Source: Sporosarcina sp. D27 (GTDB lineage: Bacteria; Bacillota; Bacilli; Bacillales_A; Planococcaceae). Taken from it: DNA of 64,000 bases. Each line of letters starts with the position of its first letter. The stretch's first letter is position 1. The notes under the pieces were generated by a model that saw nothing but the letters and a program-made list of their open reading frames with translations, was not told the origin of the DNA and did not search any database. Below, one piece after another: positions 25,789 to 34,175 of this stretch. The stretch lies in contig NZ_AZUC01000063.1 in assembly GCF_000586555.1 (NCBI RefSeq), positions 62,001 through 126,000 of the forward strand. The letters run 5' to 3'. The position numbers and the translations under genes were made by a program.

Positions 25789-26238
25789 ATGAAATTACGC
25801 GCGTTTCTACTAGTTTTACTACTCGCCGGAGGAGCTTATGCCATGATCCATTCCATTAACGAATTTTCTTCAAAGAAATTTTCAGAAGTGCTACAGTTGC
25901 CTGAAGAGCATGTAGTTCAGCTTATTTTCACAAAACCTTCAACAACAGGCATGACACCGCCCGCATGGGTTTCATCAGACAAAGAACAGATTGCCAATCT
26001 GCTAGAGTTTCTAGGTAGTTATGAGTTAAAGAAAAAAGATTCACAAGAAATTCTTGATGAATTGAATTTCAATCAATTCACAATCAGTATTGAAGATCAC
26101 GATGAAAACCTTGTAACAATAATGGTGGAAGACAGTTTGATTGTTACTCAAAATGGAGAGCAATATACACTATTGGATGGGCCACTAGATACAGATTGGA
26201 TGGTAGATTTCATACTCTCGAGCCATTCTCCATCTTAA
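25789..26238 (+). CDS. Unknown exported or membrane-anchored protein
   Basis: A 149-residue protein whose first ~20 residues form a hydrophobic signal or anchor (AFLLVLLLAGGAYAM). The rest is acidic and predicted extracytoplasmic, with repeated strand-like stretches (VVQLIFTKPSTTG; FTISIEDHDENLVTIMVEDS). AAGGAGG precedes the ATG. It sits directly upstream of pepF with separate spacing (88 bases). No family recognised. Confidence 0.7.
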   Translation: MKLRAFLLVLLLAGGAYAMIHSINEFSSKKFSEVLQLPEEHVVQLIFTKPSTTGMTPPAWVSSDKEQIANLLEFLGSYELKKKDSQEILDELNFNQFTISIEDHDENLVTIMVEDSLIVTQNGEQYTLLDGPLDTDWMVDFILSSHSPS

Positions 26239-26326
26239 CTTACTCACTCTATAAATCTTTGTACATTTCAGTCTATTTGTTTTATACTAAAAGTAGTTCA
26301 GAATTCGAAATAAGGGAGAGAGTTCA

Positions 26327-28153
26327 TTGGTTAAACAATTACCGCTAAGATCAGAAGTACCTCAAGAAGAAACGTGGAATTTGAAAGATCTATTCCCTTC
26401 GGAGGCTGCCTATGCCGAAGCTCTAGAAACATTGCAAACTGACGTTACAGCATTCGCAAAGAAGTTCCAAGCAAATATCCAAACCGCTGAAGATGTAGTA
26501 GCTGTACTGAAACAATTTGAAGCGATTTACATGCAGATTATTCCACTTGGTACGTACACAAGCTTAGCAGTGAGTGTTGACCAGACAAATGACGAAGCAC
26601 AAATGCGCGATAGCCATTTCGGTTCAGTTTCAGCTAAAGTAGGAAGCCAACTCTCTTTTGTTACGAGCGAATTGCTAGAGCTGTCTGAGGACGTATTACA
26701 GCAAGCAATGGAGCAATCAGAAGAATATAGTCATTATTTGAAAGAATTGATCCGCGAGAAGCAGTATCGCCTACACCCGGAAGTTGAAAAGGCGCTTGCT
26801 GCTTATTCTTCTGCTTTCGATGCACCATATGGTTTGTATAACACGACTAAAATGGTCGATATGGATTTTCCCGATTTCGTTGTGGATGGAAATTCATATC
26901 CGCTCAGCTATGTCTCATTTGAAGGTGGTTGGGAGTCCGAGCCGGATACAAAAAAACGCCGTGCCGCATTCGAAGCATTTTCTGCAAAATTACGTGACTA
27001 TCAGCATACGACTGCTAAAACGTATGATTCTCACTTGCAACTCGAGAAAATCACATCTGATTTACGTGGCTATGAGAGTATTACAGACTACTTATTATTC
27101 AATCAGGAAGTCGATCAGTCGATGTATCATCGCCAAATCGATTTGATCACCAAAGAATTGGCTCCACACATGCGCAAGTATGCTAACCTTCTAAAAGATG
27201 TACACGGACTCGACAAAATGACGTTCGCAGATTTGAAAATCCCTTTGGATGCAACGTACGAACCGACAATCACTGTAGAGGAATCCAAAAAATACATTAA
27301 CGATGCTCTTGCAATTATGGGTCCTGACTATTTAGATATGGTAAAACGTTCGTATGATGAACGATGGACAGATTTCGCACAGAACAAAGGCAAGTCGACA
27401 GGTGCTTTTTGTTCAAGCCCTTACGGCACGCACCCGTATATCCTGATTTCTTGGACAGGTAGCATGGAAGACGTATTCGTCCTTGCTCACGAACTTGGAC
27501 ATGCTGGACATTTCTACAATGCTCATAAGAACCAGAACGTGTTCAACTCACGTCCGTCTACCTATTTCATTGAAGCTCCATCGACGATGAATGAAATGCT
27601 CGTAGCAAATCATCTTCTTTCAAATTCAGAAGATCTGAAGTTCAAACGCTGGGTCATTTCTTCCATTATTTCACGTACGTATTATCACAACTTTGTAACT
27701 CATTTACTAGAAGCCGCTTATCAGCGAAAAGTGTATGAAAAAATCGATGCAGGCGGCAGCGTCAATGCAACCATTTTAAACGAGCTAAAGCGTGGCGTTC
27801 TAGAAGAATTCTGGGGAGATACTGTGGAAATTAACGAAGGCGCAGAGCTTACGTGGATGCGTCAACCGCACTACTATATGGGTCTGTATCCATATACGTA
27901 CAGTGCAGGGCTTACGATTTCAACAGAAATGGCAAAACGCGTGTTGAATGAAGGTCAGCCAGCAGTAGATGATTGGTTGAAAGTATTACAAGCAGGTGGA
28001 ACACAAACACCAGCTGAACTTTCAAAAATGGCGGGCGTCGACATTACGACTGACGAACCGTTACGCAATACGATTGCTTATATTGGTGATCTTATTGACC
28101 AGCTCGTTCAGCTGACAGAGGAAATTAACGCTGAAGTACAACCTACTAAGTAA
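26327..28153 (+). CDS. pepF: Oligoendopeptidase F
   Basis: A 608-residue M3-family zinc metallopeptidase that degrades oligopeptides of about 7-17 residues in the cytoplasm. The zinc site VLAHELGHAGHF (HExxH) lies around residue 385, and the second-helix ligand Glu is in FIEAPSTMNEMLV. The GTHPYILISW and HYYMGLYPYTYSAGL stretches are typical of PepF substrate-binding regions. The initiator is TTG with GGGAGAGAG upstream. Length is standard. Monocistronic with a strong terminator. Confidence 0.93.
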   Translation: MVKQLPLRSEVPQEETWNLKDLFPSEAAYAEALETLQTDVTAFAKKFQANIQTAEDVVAVLKQFEAIYMQIIPLGTYTSLAVSVDQTNDEAQMRDSHFGSVSAKVGSQLSFVTSELLELSEDVLQQAMEQSEEYSHYLKELIREKQYRLHPEVEKALAAYSSAFDAPYGLYNTTKMVDMDFPDFVVDGNSYPLSYVSFEGGWESEPDTKKRRAAFEAFSAKLRDYQHTTAKTYDSHLQLEKITSDLRGYESITDYLLFNQEVDQSMYHRQIDLITKELAPHMRKYANLLKDVHGLDKMTFADLKIPLDATYEPTITVEESKKYINDALAIMGPDYLDMVKRSYDERWTDFAQNKGKSTGAFCSSPYGTHPYILISWTGSMEDVFVLAHELGHAGHFYNAHKNQNVFNSRPSTYFIEAPSTMNEMLVANHLLSNSEDLKFKRWVISSIISRTYYHNFVTHLLEAAYQRKVYEKIDAGGSVNATILNELKRGVLEEFWGDTVEINEGAELTWMRQPHYYMGLYPYTYSAGLTISTEMAKRVLNEGQPAVDDWLKVLQAGGTQTPAELSKMAGVDITTDEPLRNTIAYIGDLIDQLVQLTEEINAEVQPTK

Positions 28154-28162
28154 TAACTAATT

Positions 28163-28219
28163 TAAAAAACAAGCAAAAGAGCAGCGGCTGTGTAGCCACT
28201 GCTCTTTTGCTTGTTTTTT
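28163..28219 (+). terminator. Terminator of pepF
   Basis: AAAACAAGCAAAAGAGCAG / CTGCTCTTTTGCTTGTTTTTT long stem; works on either strand. The rest of 28220-28332 shows nothing. Confidence 0.9.
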
Positions 28220-28332
28220 CTTTGCGATATCTTCCTGTTTTGATATACATCTGAGACACCTATCAAATGCGCTGATGGACATGATGTCGAAGAATCAAAA
28301 TAACAAAGGGATGAAAAATAAGTCGATCCACC

Positions 28333-28605
28333 CTATTGTCTACAGTCATGAGCTTTTTTTATAAAAAATTCATGTTCTTTATCTACTCCTACAATTAATT
28401 GTTCATCAAGAGTTATTTTCATCGGAAATATTTTAGATTTCTTCTCTGAGAACAACCATCTTCTATCTATGCTAGTTAAAATAATAAAAACGCCATTATT
28501 ATGATCTTGCATAAAGTTTAAAGAGGATTTAATAGTTAATAACGAATAGAAATCACTTGAAATTAGCCTTTTCTTTTTTCTCAAAAATGGTATACACAAT
28601 AGCAA
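28333..28605 (-). CDS. Unknown small protein, possibly a 3' gene fragment
   Basis: An open frame of up to 90 residues overlapping the end of the upstream gene by about 50 bases. The C-terminal 60 residues are protein-like (GVFIILTSIDRRWLFSEKKS; ITLDEQLIVGVDKEHEFFIK), but no ribosome binding site fits any start, and the first ~15 residues are a shadow of the neighbour's 3' end. It may be an N-terminally truncated gene or start internally at a Met near residue 32. No family recognised. Confidence 0.35.
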   Translation of the reverse strand: MLLCIPFLRKKKRLISSDFYSLLTIKSSLNFMQDHNNGVFIILTSIDRRWLFSEKKSKIFPMKITLDEQLIVGVDKEHEFFIKKAHDCRQ

Positions 28606-29044
28606 TCAAAATCGAAAAGGTAACAAACATAAAGTAAGTATTTAGATTAAAATACTGGTTGTTCACATGAATACTCAGTCCTGAAGTAATGCTTTGTAAA
28701 TATTCCTCATCTGCAACGCCATCTATTTTTAGTAATGCCTCCTTTATGACTTGGCGATATTCAATAAATGCATATCTTTGATATATAAAGGCAGCAGATA
28801 AATGAACGAGAATAGCTAATATGCTGATCGTAAATGCAGTGTTGCCAAACGGATGCACATGAAAAATCCGAACCCATAAGAATACCATAAAGACAAACGC
28901 TGGAATTAGCAAAAATGCTATCAACAATGCTGGATTACCGTTTCCAGATGATGTTCCTGGATTCGGAGTCATTTGGTTTCCTAGCAGAAAGACTCCCAAC
29001 AATAACAAACTAACAACGAATAGAGTAATCTTTGCAATTTTCAC
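28553..29044 (-). CDS. Unknown four-helix membrane protein
   Basis: A 163-residue protein with helices at about 5-23, 41-60, 70-90 and 137-156. The first loop is Gly/Pro/Asn-rich (MTPNPGTSSGNGNP), and a soluble loop of ~35 residues with IKEALLKIDGVADEEYL faces one side between helices 3 and 4. The ATG has AAGGGGTGA upstream. No family recognised. It opens the second accessory strip. Confidence 0.65.
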   Translation of the reverse strand: MKIAKITLFVVSLLLLGVFLLGNQMTPNPGTSSGNGNPALLIAFLLIPAFVFMVFLWVRIFHVHPFGNTAFTISILAILVHLSAAFIYQRYAFIEYRQVIKEALLKIDGVADEEYLQSITSGLSIHVNNQYFNLNTYFMFVTFSILIAIVYTIFEKKEKANFK

Positions 29045-29119
29045 TGGTCACCCCTTCTTTTTTCTTTATACTCCTCTACTAATTTTCCTGATTGGAGTGA
29101 AGTTCCCGTGCCCTATTGC

Positions 29120-29302
29120 TTAATTATGGATGTTTCTGCTTGTAGACACGATGAAGTGAGAGCTAATGCCCAATAGTCCACCACCAATAACCGCCATTAA
29201 AGTTCCAGTTATTATCCATCCTATAGATAGAAGAGTTGCCACAAACATACCCACCATAAATAACACTAAGCCTATGGAAAATAATAAAATGCCTTTTTTC
29301 AT
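29120..29302 (-). CDS. Two-helix mini membrane protein
   Basis: A 60-residue protein: helix 1 at about 4-25, helix 2 at 27-46, with a polar tail VSTSRNIHN. GAGGTGGG lies before the ATG. It resembles other short accessory proteins of this strip in design but shares no clear sequence with them. Function unknown. Confidence 0.6.
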   Translation of the reverse strand: MKKGILLFSIGLVLFMVGMFVATLLSIGWIITGTLMAVIGGGLLGISSHFIVSTSRNIHN

Positions 29303-29350
29303 AGTCCCACCTCAAGGTATATTTTGTAGTTTGGTTCGATTATCTTTGCA

Positions 29351-29400
29351 CAAAACCGCCCGATCGGAGCGCACCCTTATTCATTAGTCGCGCCCATTAC
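29351..29400. repeat. Cassette boundary element (A + B)
   Basis: AACCGCCCGATCGGAG (A variant) leads into a B palindrome with arms GAGCGC and GCGCCC (29366-29393). It lies between the mini membrane protein and the 3' end of the NUDIX gene. Confidence 0.6.
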
Positions 29401-29412
29401 CGTAATCAGCAT

Positions 29413-29913
29413 TCATGCTATGCTAAATGCGTAATTCAGTATATCTTGATATAGTCCATTCCAGTCACAGTAGTAATTTGTAACTTCTTTAGGGTCTATA
29501 AAAAGTCTTTCCGAAGACTCATACTCCCCTGTAAAACTATGCAATTTCTCAACATTCATACGATAAAACAACTGATACCCGATTTTTGGAAATAGGCTGT
29601 CTTCGTTCCAATTAGGGTTTTCAGTATGGTCAACTACAATATGGCCCTGTAAATGACATCCCCCTTCAACGTAACCTTCTTCCATAGCTTCACGTTTCAA
29701 ACATTCCACTGGAGTTTCATTAAATTCAATGTGACCTCCTGGAAAGTCCCACCCTCTATGATTTAGATTAACTAATAGCAACTTATTCTTATAAAAGCAA
29801 AAACCATGAACGCTTGTAATTAAATTATATTGTGGAGATGGGCATTCAGGTTTCCAAGTTAGTTTTACTTTTGCATCTCCCCAATTTACATAGGCTGTTG
29901 TCATATTATACAT
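29413..29913 (-). CDS. NUDIX hydrolase
   Basis: A 166-residue NUDIX protein that hydrolyses a nucleoside diphosphate linked to some group X. The NUDIX box reads GGHIEFNETPVECLKREAME EG (G-x5-E-x7-REAMEEG), with all metal-binding glutamates. Before it, WDFPGG and HGFCFYKNKLLLV form the expected strands. The N-terminal ~30 residues (VNWGDAKVKLTWKP) are unusual and may aid specificity. It is a one-gene unit between two boundary elements. Confidence 0.85.
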   Translation of the reverse strand: MYNMTTAYVNWGDAKVKLTWKPECPSPQYNLITSVHGFCFYKNKLLLVNLNHRGWDFPGGHIEFNETPVECLKREAMEEGYVEGGCHLQGHIVVDHTENPNWNEDSLFPKIGYQLFYRMNVEKLHSFTGEYESSERLFIDPKEVTNYYCDWNGLYQDILNYAFSIA

Positions 29914-29927
29914 TCACACCCTTACTA

Positions 29928-29985
29928 ATTTTGGCCCGTTCCTGGCATATTCCATTTACCAGAACGGCCACCGAATCTGGAATAG
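29928..29985. repeat. Cassette boundary element, A motif and decayed palindrome
   Basis: AATTTTGGCCCGTTCCTGGC is an A motif directly upstream of the NUDIX gene. TGGC..ATTCCATTTACCAGAA follows with partial symmetry. Confidence 0.55.
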
Positions 29986-29995
29986 CGTTAAACCC

Positions 29996-30053
29996 GTTGA
30001 TTTGCCTTCCAGCCGGACGCTTTCGGGAGTCGTCGGCTTCCACTCCAATCAAC
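29996..30053. repeat. Short remnant of a second GC-richer repeat type
   Basis: GTTGATTTGCCTTCCAGCCG to CGGCTTCCACTCCAATCAAC: ends GTTGATT/AATCAAC are inverted. It looks like an internally deleted dispersed repeat related in design to R1-R5 but with different ends. Confidence 0.45.
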
Positions 30054-30118
30054 TAAAGTGTCCTACTTTAACAAACAAGAGCCCCCGGTTTATCTAAGTA
30101 TGGGTTCCTAAAAAATCC

Positions 30119-30217
30119 TTATCTATTTTTAGTGACTAAACGCCTTACTAGCCAAACGATTAGTATAAGTACAAGGGCAATTACAATTAAGCCTGGAATA
30201 CCAACGTTACTATACAA
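30119..30217 (-). CDS. 32-residue single-helix mini-protein
   Basis: TTG 30217 opens a frame encoding MYSNVGIPGLIVIALVLILI followed by VWLVRRLVTKNR, with AAGGTG seven or so bases upstream. The hydrophobic helix starting NVGIPGLI is reminiscent of the TatA N-terminus, but the amphipathic helix and FGP hinge of TatA are absent. It would insert as a single helix with a basic tail. It is bounded by repeat elements, so it may be a cassette of its own. Confidence 0.5.
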   Translation of the reverse strand: MYSNVGIPGLIVIALVLILIVWLVRRLVTKNR

Positions 30218-30253
30218 AGCAAATCACACCTTATTTTTCAGATATTTTATTTA

Positions 30254-30285
30254 ATTATTTGGCCCGATTGCAGTATAGCTTATAA
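30254..30285. repeat. Cassette boundary element, A motif
   Basis: ATTATTTGGCCCGATTGCAG then TATAGCTTATA, very similar to 32687-32710. It lies 22 bases from the stop of the GNAT gene at 30307. Confidence 0.6.
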
Positions 30286-30306
30286 ACAAAAAATGGTTGT
30301 TAATGC

Positions 30307-31245
30307 TTAGATTTGCTTTTCAAAAAAACAAATTCCAGTCTGTTTTTTATATCCTAACTTTTGGTTAATATTCAGCATCGGAATATTATTTGAACTATTA
30401 TGTGTTCGAACAAGCTTTGAGCCTTTTTGTTTTGCATAATCAATGGCCTTAAGCTTCACAGCAAGTGCAATTCCTTTTCCCCGATAACCCCGTTGAACCC
30501 CTGTTAATGAATTATAAAAGATTTCATTTGACTCATTGATAATCATCGACATTGCAATCCAACTATCCCCTTCATTTGCCAAGATGAATCCTTCCCTGTC
30601 AATCCCCCGGAATTGACTCTTTAGGACCTCAAAATCCGGTTTGGATTTCCCTTCCATTCCGGGAGCATCCTTAGCCAACTCCCACCAAAAATCAAAAAAA
30701 CGTTGCAACCATTTATCGTCTTGGGGATACTCGGCAAAAGATTTGAACTCTACCCCATTCCATTTGACATTCTCAAAAACACTTTTATATTGACCTATAT
30801 TGAACGACGATAAATCTAGTTGCGATTCGAAGGTATGAAATACTTTAGTAAAGCCCCTTTTTTCCAACCATGCAATATTTGTTAGTTCTGATTCCCTTAC
30901 ACCGCATTGCACCACGGTTCCACCATTGTTTTTTGCAAATCGTGTCACTTCTTCAAATAACAGACTCCCAAGCCCTTGATTTTTCCAATCCATATCCACA
31001 ACAATCGAAATATCAAAATGGCCAGGTAAAATAATAGGATCCCAAGACCCAGTCACTCCCATTCCAAAGCCAACTATTTTTCCATCTGCTGTGGCAATCC
31101 CTAATCTGTGCATAATTGTATCTTCAGTAGCCTTTTTTTCATGGACTTTGAGGGTGTTTTCATTAATTACTTCGGAACTTAGTTTGTTCGACTTCTCAGT
31201 GAAGTCGCTAGACGACAACGGGATAATTTTTAAAACCATTTTCAA
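30307..31245 (-). CDS. Tandem-domain GNAT acetyltransferase
   Basis: A 312-residue protein with two GNAT modules. The N-terminal one (about 1-150) has a good acetyl-CoA loop, VVDMDWKNQGLGSLLFEEVT, then NNGGTVVQCGVRESE and ANIAWLEKRGF-like motif B. The C-terminal one (about 160-312) has GVQRGYRGKGIALAVKLKAI with the Q/RxxGxG/A loop and THNSSNNIPMLNINQKLGY. Similar two-domain proteins include some mycothiol-synthase-like and aminoglycoside-like acetyltransferases; substrate unknown. GAGGGGC precedes the start. Confidence 0.8.
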   Translation of the reverse strand: MKMVLKIIPLSSSDFTEKSNKLSSEVINENTLKVHEKKATEDTIMHRLGIATADGKIVGFGMGVTGSWDPIILPGHFDISIVVDMDWKNQGLGSLLFEEVTRFAKNNGGTVVQCGVRESELTNIAWLEKRGFTKVFHTFESQLDLSSFNIGQYKSVFENVKWNGVEFKSFAEYPQDDKWLQRFFDFWWELAKDAPGMEGKSKPDFEVLKSQFRGIDREGFILANEGDSWIAMSMIINESNEIFYNSLTGVQRGYRGKGIALAVKLKAIDYAKQKGSKLVRTHNSSNNIPMLNINQKLGYKKQTGICFFEKQI

Positions 31246-31398
31246 TTGCCCCTCTCGTTAATTTAAATCTTCAATATATCTTTTTCTATAGTACCGAATT
31301 AATGTGTCCATAGAGGTGTTTATATAACTGCAAACTCACTACCTAATGCGTTTAATGGCCATGTTAGATGCATGGACGCTTTATTTCTAGTACTCTCT
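31246..31398. other. Intergenic lead-in to repeat R2
   Basis: No gene seen. AATGGCCATGTTAGATGC and then ATGGACGCTTTATTTCTAGT (31350-31390) match the A-like leader that also precedes R3, R4 and R5. Confidence 0.5.
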
Positions 31399-31505
31399 GT
31401 TGTTTGGAGCGGAAGACGGCCGACTCTTGAGGGATCAGCGTGCGCCTTGAGAACCCGCAGTGCGTATGTTTTTAGCGACCGTGGAGGCCAGCAGCGCAGA
31501 GCAAC
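31399..31505. repeat. GC-richer structured repeat, copy R2 (internally deleted)
   Basis: Both ends match R1 (GTTGTTTGGAGCGGAAGACG; GCAGAGCAAC), but about 90 internal bases including the GCCGTAACGAAGAACGGC hairpin are missing. Confidence 0.75.
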
Positions 31506-31518
31506 ACTTTTCAGATTG

Positions 31519-31566
31519 CAAAATGGTCCGATCCTGACATAACGCTCTGCAATTATCGCCCCCGTT
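31519..31566. repeat. Cassette boundary element (A + shortened B)
   Basis: CAAAATGGTCCGATCCTGAC (A) is followed by AACGCTCTGCAATTATCGCC CCC (half-decayed B). It lies 30 bases from the stop of the DUF5694 gene. Confidence 0.6.
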
Positions 31567-31595
31567 TCTGGAAGGTCTATCTAAAAAATCTATTT

Positions 31596-32300
31596 TCAAG
31601 ACAGATAACTAAGAGGGTCACCGACCTCGAAAAGTTCACTTTCCTCAATGAATTTTGTAACAATAGATGAGTGCCCTACACCCACAATAAAGAGAACACG
31701 TTCATCCTCAGAATCAATAAGATTAGTTAAATTTGCAAACATGATGAGGTTTCTTTTATACCACCAACTTAACCAGTTCATCCCAACGTAATCAGTAACA
31801 TCACCAATCCGTGCAATATTCAAATGAAGTTTATGCACCTTCTCAATTAAGGCAGGCGCGTTTAATTCTTTGTAGTAATCGATTACACTTTTGTCTTCTA
31901 ACAATACAGGAGCCTCTAGTCCCTCATGTATTTCATTGAGAAGTTTCGGTTGATTTTCCTTTGCCCAACTCTCAACTTCCCCAAAACTCATATCTGCATC
32001 GCCCATCCAATCAGTCGCATAAATCTGTTCATGTTCCATCTTTAAACCTAACCGAAAGGCTACTTGATATATCTCATTCATTTTTAGTTTGTATGTACCT
32101 AGTTTATATTGATTAAATTCATCGTTATACGATTTACTATCTTCTGGTATCATTTCAACTGCAATTTTAGTTGGTTTAAACTTTTCTAGTTTCGAGACCA
32201 ATTCCTCTATTTCTCTTTGTCTTTTTTCGGAATTCAGACCTTCATATTCAGACATATGAAAACTTCCAAGTACAAGAAATTTCGCCTTTTCTTGTTTCAA
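31596..32300 (-). CDS. DUF5694 (TraB/Tiki-like) protein
   Basis: A 234-residue soluble protein of the DUF5694 type. The start KFLVLGSFHMSEYEG and the closing LFIVGVGHSSIVTKFIEES are the conserved metal-binding-like GxxH pairs of TraB/PrgY/Tiki-fold proteins; EMIPEDSKSYNDEFNQYKLG and YATDWMGDADM lie between. The fold class includes metalloproteases and signal-inactivating proteins, but this family has no known activity. One-gene unit between boundary elements. Confidence 0.75.
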   Translation of the reverse strand: MKQEKAKFLVLGSFHMSEYEGLNSEKRQREIEELVSKLEKFKPTKIAVEMIPEDSKSYNDEFNQYKLGTYKLKMNEIYQVAFRLGLKMEHEQIYATDWMGDADMSFGEVESWAKENQPKLLNEIHEGLEAPVLLEDKSVIDYYKELNAPALIEKVHKLHLNIARIGDVTDYVGMNWLSWWYKRNLIMFANLTNLIDSEDERVLFIVGVGHSSIVTKFIEESELFEVGDPLSYLS

Positions 32301-32352
32301 TTAAATCCCCCCTTTTTAATATCCGTGCATTTACAGCATTGGAATATACTCT

Positions 32353-32406
32353 GTTAAATGGCCCTATTACGGTATTGGGCGATTACTTGTGAAGCAATCG
32401 CACCCG
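32353..32406. repeat. Cassette boundary element (A + B) abutting a stop codon
   Basis: TTAAATGGCCCTATTACGGT (A) then B with arms GGGCGATT and AATCGCACCC (32377-32405). Only two bases separate it from the TAA stop of the 32408 gene. Confidence 0.75.
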
Positions 32407-32407
32407 A

Positions 32408-32671
32408 TTATTGTACATAGAATATCGGAAGCAAAACCAAGCCCAGTAGGAAAAGTACAGGAATTGAGGTAACAATTAAAGCCAAAACTTTCAACTTCCC
32501 TTTTTTGCTAATAAGTGCAGTTAGAAATGAGGTGATTATTAAAGAAATGACTACAATATCTCCAATTTCCGAGGTTCCGTTCACTTCAATTGGTGTAATA
32601 AAACCAAAAATAATAAACAAAGAAAATAATAACAATGAAATAATAGTTAAATATCTTCTTAACAAAATCAC
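32408..32671 (-). CDS. Three-helix mini membrane protein
   Basis: An 87-residue protein with helices at about 5-26, 34-52 and 58-84, and a short loop ITPIEVNGTSEIGD. GAGGTGA precedes the ATG. No family recognised. Its last codons run directly into a boundary palindrome. Confidence 0.65.
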   Translation of the reverse strand: MILLRRYLTIISLLLFSLFIIFGFITPIEVNGTSEIGDIVVISLIITSFLTALISKKGKLKVLALIVTSIPVLFLLGLVLLPIFYVQ

Positions 32672-32686
32672 TTCACCTCCTCTGTT

Positions 32687-32704
32687 CTTTGGTCCGATTG
32701 TAGC
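32687..32704. repeat. Cassette boundary element, A motif touching a stop codon
   Basis: CTTTGGTCCGATTGTAGC is followed immediately by TTA, the complement of the stop of the phosphotransferase gene. No B part. Confidence 0.6.
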
Positions 32705-33568
32705 TTATAGTAACACCTTTTTTAAGATTGAAAGATTTTCTCCAAGAAATGAAGCGTTCTTTTCAATTCCACGGCGTTTGCACCAGCCAATACTATTAAA
32801 CGCATCAGTAAATTGATAAAAAGGCAACACAACTTCTAAATCAATTAATGGCCTTATGGTGTTATAACCTTCTTGATAGGACTGATACAAGCTAATGTCG
32901 AAGCTTAAAAAATCACGATTCAGTTTGGTGAAATCGATTTCTGTTGAGCCAAATCGTACACTTTCAAAATCTATCATACCTGATACTCTATCTTCATTAA
33001 TAATTATATTTGCTGGACGAAAATCCATATGTATAAAGCTCGGGCCATCTGAAGGAGGGAGCTGTAGTTTCATATTTTCGAACTTTTCAATGGCCTGTCT
33101 GTATAAACTTTCATCCAAAACTTCCTTTACATCCTCTGCAAAGCTGTAAAATTGACGTTCCACAAAATTAGACCAGTCCGGAAATTCATCTTGTATGCCA
33201 GTTAACTGTATTGTTGTAGGCGGTTGAATTTGATGCATAGAGGCATGAAGGACCCCAACCTGAAAGGCTACTGTGGGTAAATCCTTATTTGTTAGCGGTT
33301 GCCCTTTTAATTCAGATAATAAGAACGCACCTGGACACTCTTCATCACCATGCCAATAATCCAACATTTTAGGTATTGAAACTTTATCTCTTAGGATTTC
33401 ATAAGCTTCCAACTCTCGCTGACACTTCAATTTTGTGTAAGGTATTTTCAAAAAGATATTTTCCCCACTAAGCAATATGCATTTATAAACTGTGGAACTA
33501 TGGGAATCGTCAACCTCGTTAATTGATAAAACATTCAACTCGAATTGTTTAATGACTCGTTCTAACAT
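32705..33568 (-). CDS. Aminoglycoside phosphotransferase-family kinase
   Basis: A 287-residue APH-type kinase. The catalytic loop is FIHMDFRPANIII (HxDxxxxN), the metal-binding strand is SGMIDFESVRFG, and the N-lobe lysine is in ENIFLKIPYTK. The family phosphorylates antibiotics, choline, homoserine or other small alcohols; nothing here fixes the substrate, so it should not be called a resistance gene. AGGAGGGG precedes the start. It is a single-gene unit in the array. Confidence 0.82.
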   Translation of the reverse strand: MLERVIKQFELNVLSINEVDDSHSSTVYKCILLSGENIFLKIPYTKLKCQRELEAYEILRDKVSIPKMLDYWHGDEECPGAFLLSELKGQPLTNKDLPTVAFQVGVLHASMHQIQPPTTIQLTGIQDEFPDWSNFVERQFYSFAEDVKEVLDESLYRQAIEKFENMKLQLPPSDGPSFIHMDFRPANIIINEDRVSGMIDFESVRFGSTEIDFTKLNRDFLSFDISLYQSYQEGYNTIRPLIDLEVVLPFYQFTDAFNSIGWCKRRGIEKNASFLGENLSILKKVLL

Positions 33569-33603
33569 CCAACCCCTCCTTTTTCTTTAGAGTGTTTTGC
33601 CGC

Positions 33604-33656
33604 AGAATGGCACGTTTGCAGTACGGAACGTATTCGTTTATAGCCCACATTAAAGA
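33604..33656. repeat. Degenerate cassette boundary element
   Basis: AGAATGGCACGTTTGCAGTA (A) then GGAACGTATTCGTTTATAGC CC (worn B), 22 bases before the stop of the next gene. Confidence 0.5.
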
Positions 33657-33678
33657 GTTAAGAATAATCTGATTTTAA

Positions 33679-33933
33679 TTACCAGAAATTTAATTTCATA
33701 TAAATCATTTTTAATAAGACAAGCCCAAAACCAATTGCAATAAAACCTAGAGAACGTTTTAGATTCACTTTTTTCTGGAAAAAGATTATAACTGAAGCGT
33801 ATCCTACTAGTAAAAACCACTGAATATTGTCTGATAGATGCAAAAGGCTAGTTACACTGACAATGCCTAGAATAACCATAATATGAATGCCATCAATTTC
33901 TTGAACGTCTTTTTTCTTCACTTCTCCATCCAT
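33679..33933 (-). CDS. Three-helix mini membrane protein
   Basis: An 84-residue protein with an acidic-basic N-terminus (DGEVKKKDVQEIDG) and helices at about 16-33, 35-52 and 60-80. GGGGAGG lies before the ATG. No family recognised. Confidence 0.6.
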   Translation of the reverse strand: MDGEVKKKDVQEIDGIHIMVILGIVSVTSLLHLSDNIQWFLLVGYASVIIFFQKKVNLKRSLGFIAIGFGLVLLKMIYMKLNFW

Positions 33934-33988
33934 AAAATCCTCCCCTTCAAAAACTCCGTTAAATGGACGCTTTATTTAAAGTACTCCC

Positions 33989-34136
33989 CGATGCTTGGAG
34001 CTGAAGACGGACCACTCCGTAAGGATCAGCGAAAGCCGTAACGAAGAACGGTTTTTGCGAACAAAGCAAAGCGTTGAGAGCATATCTTTGCACTCGCCTT
34101 GAGACCCCGCAGGGCGCATGTTTTTCTCGACCGAGT
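33989..34136. repeat. GC-richer structured repeat, copy R3 (right end missing)
   Basis: Matches R1 from ATGCTTGGAGCTGAAGACGG to GGCGCATGTTTTTCTCGACC and then breaks off; the right-hand arm CGGAAAGCGTTCCGTCT is lost, so the long stem cannot form. Confidence 0.75.
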
Positions 34137-34175
34137 ACTTTATGTTGTATTTGTTAGCAACTACTATTTTCTTGG

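Noticed and set aside
30119-30217. TatA translocase subunit
   Set aside because: Only the first helix resembles TatA; the FGP hinge and amphipathic helix are missing and no tatC is near.
32705-33568. Aminoglycoside resistance gene
   Set aside because: The kinase motifs define the APH superfamily only; many members phosphorylate other small molecules, and no specific resistance signature was recognised.
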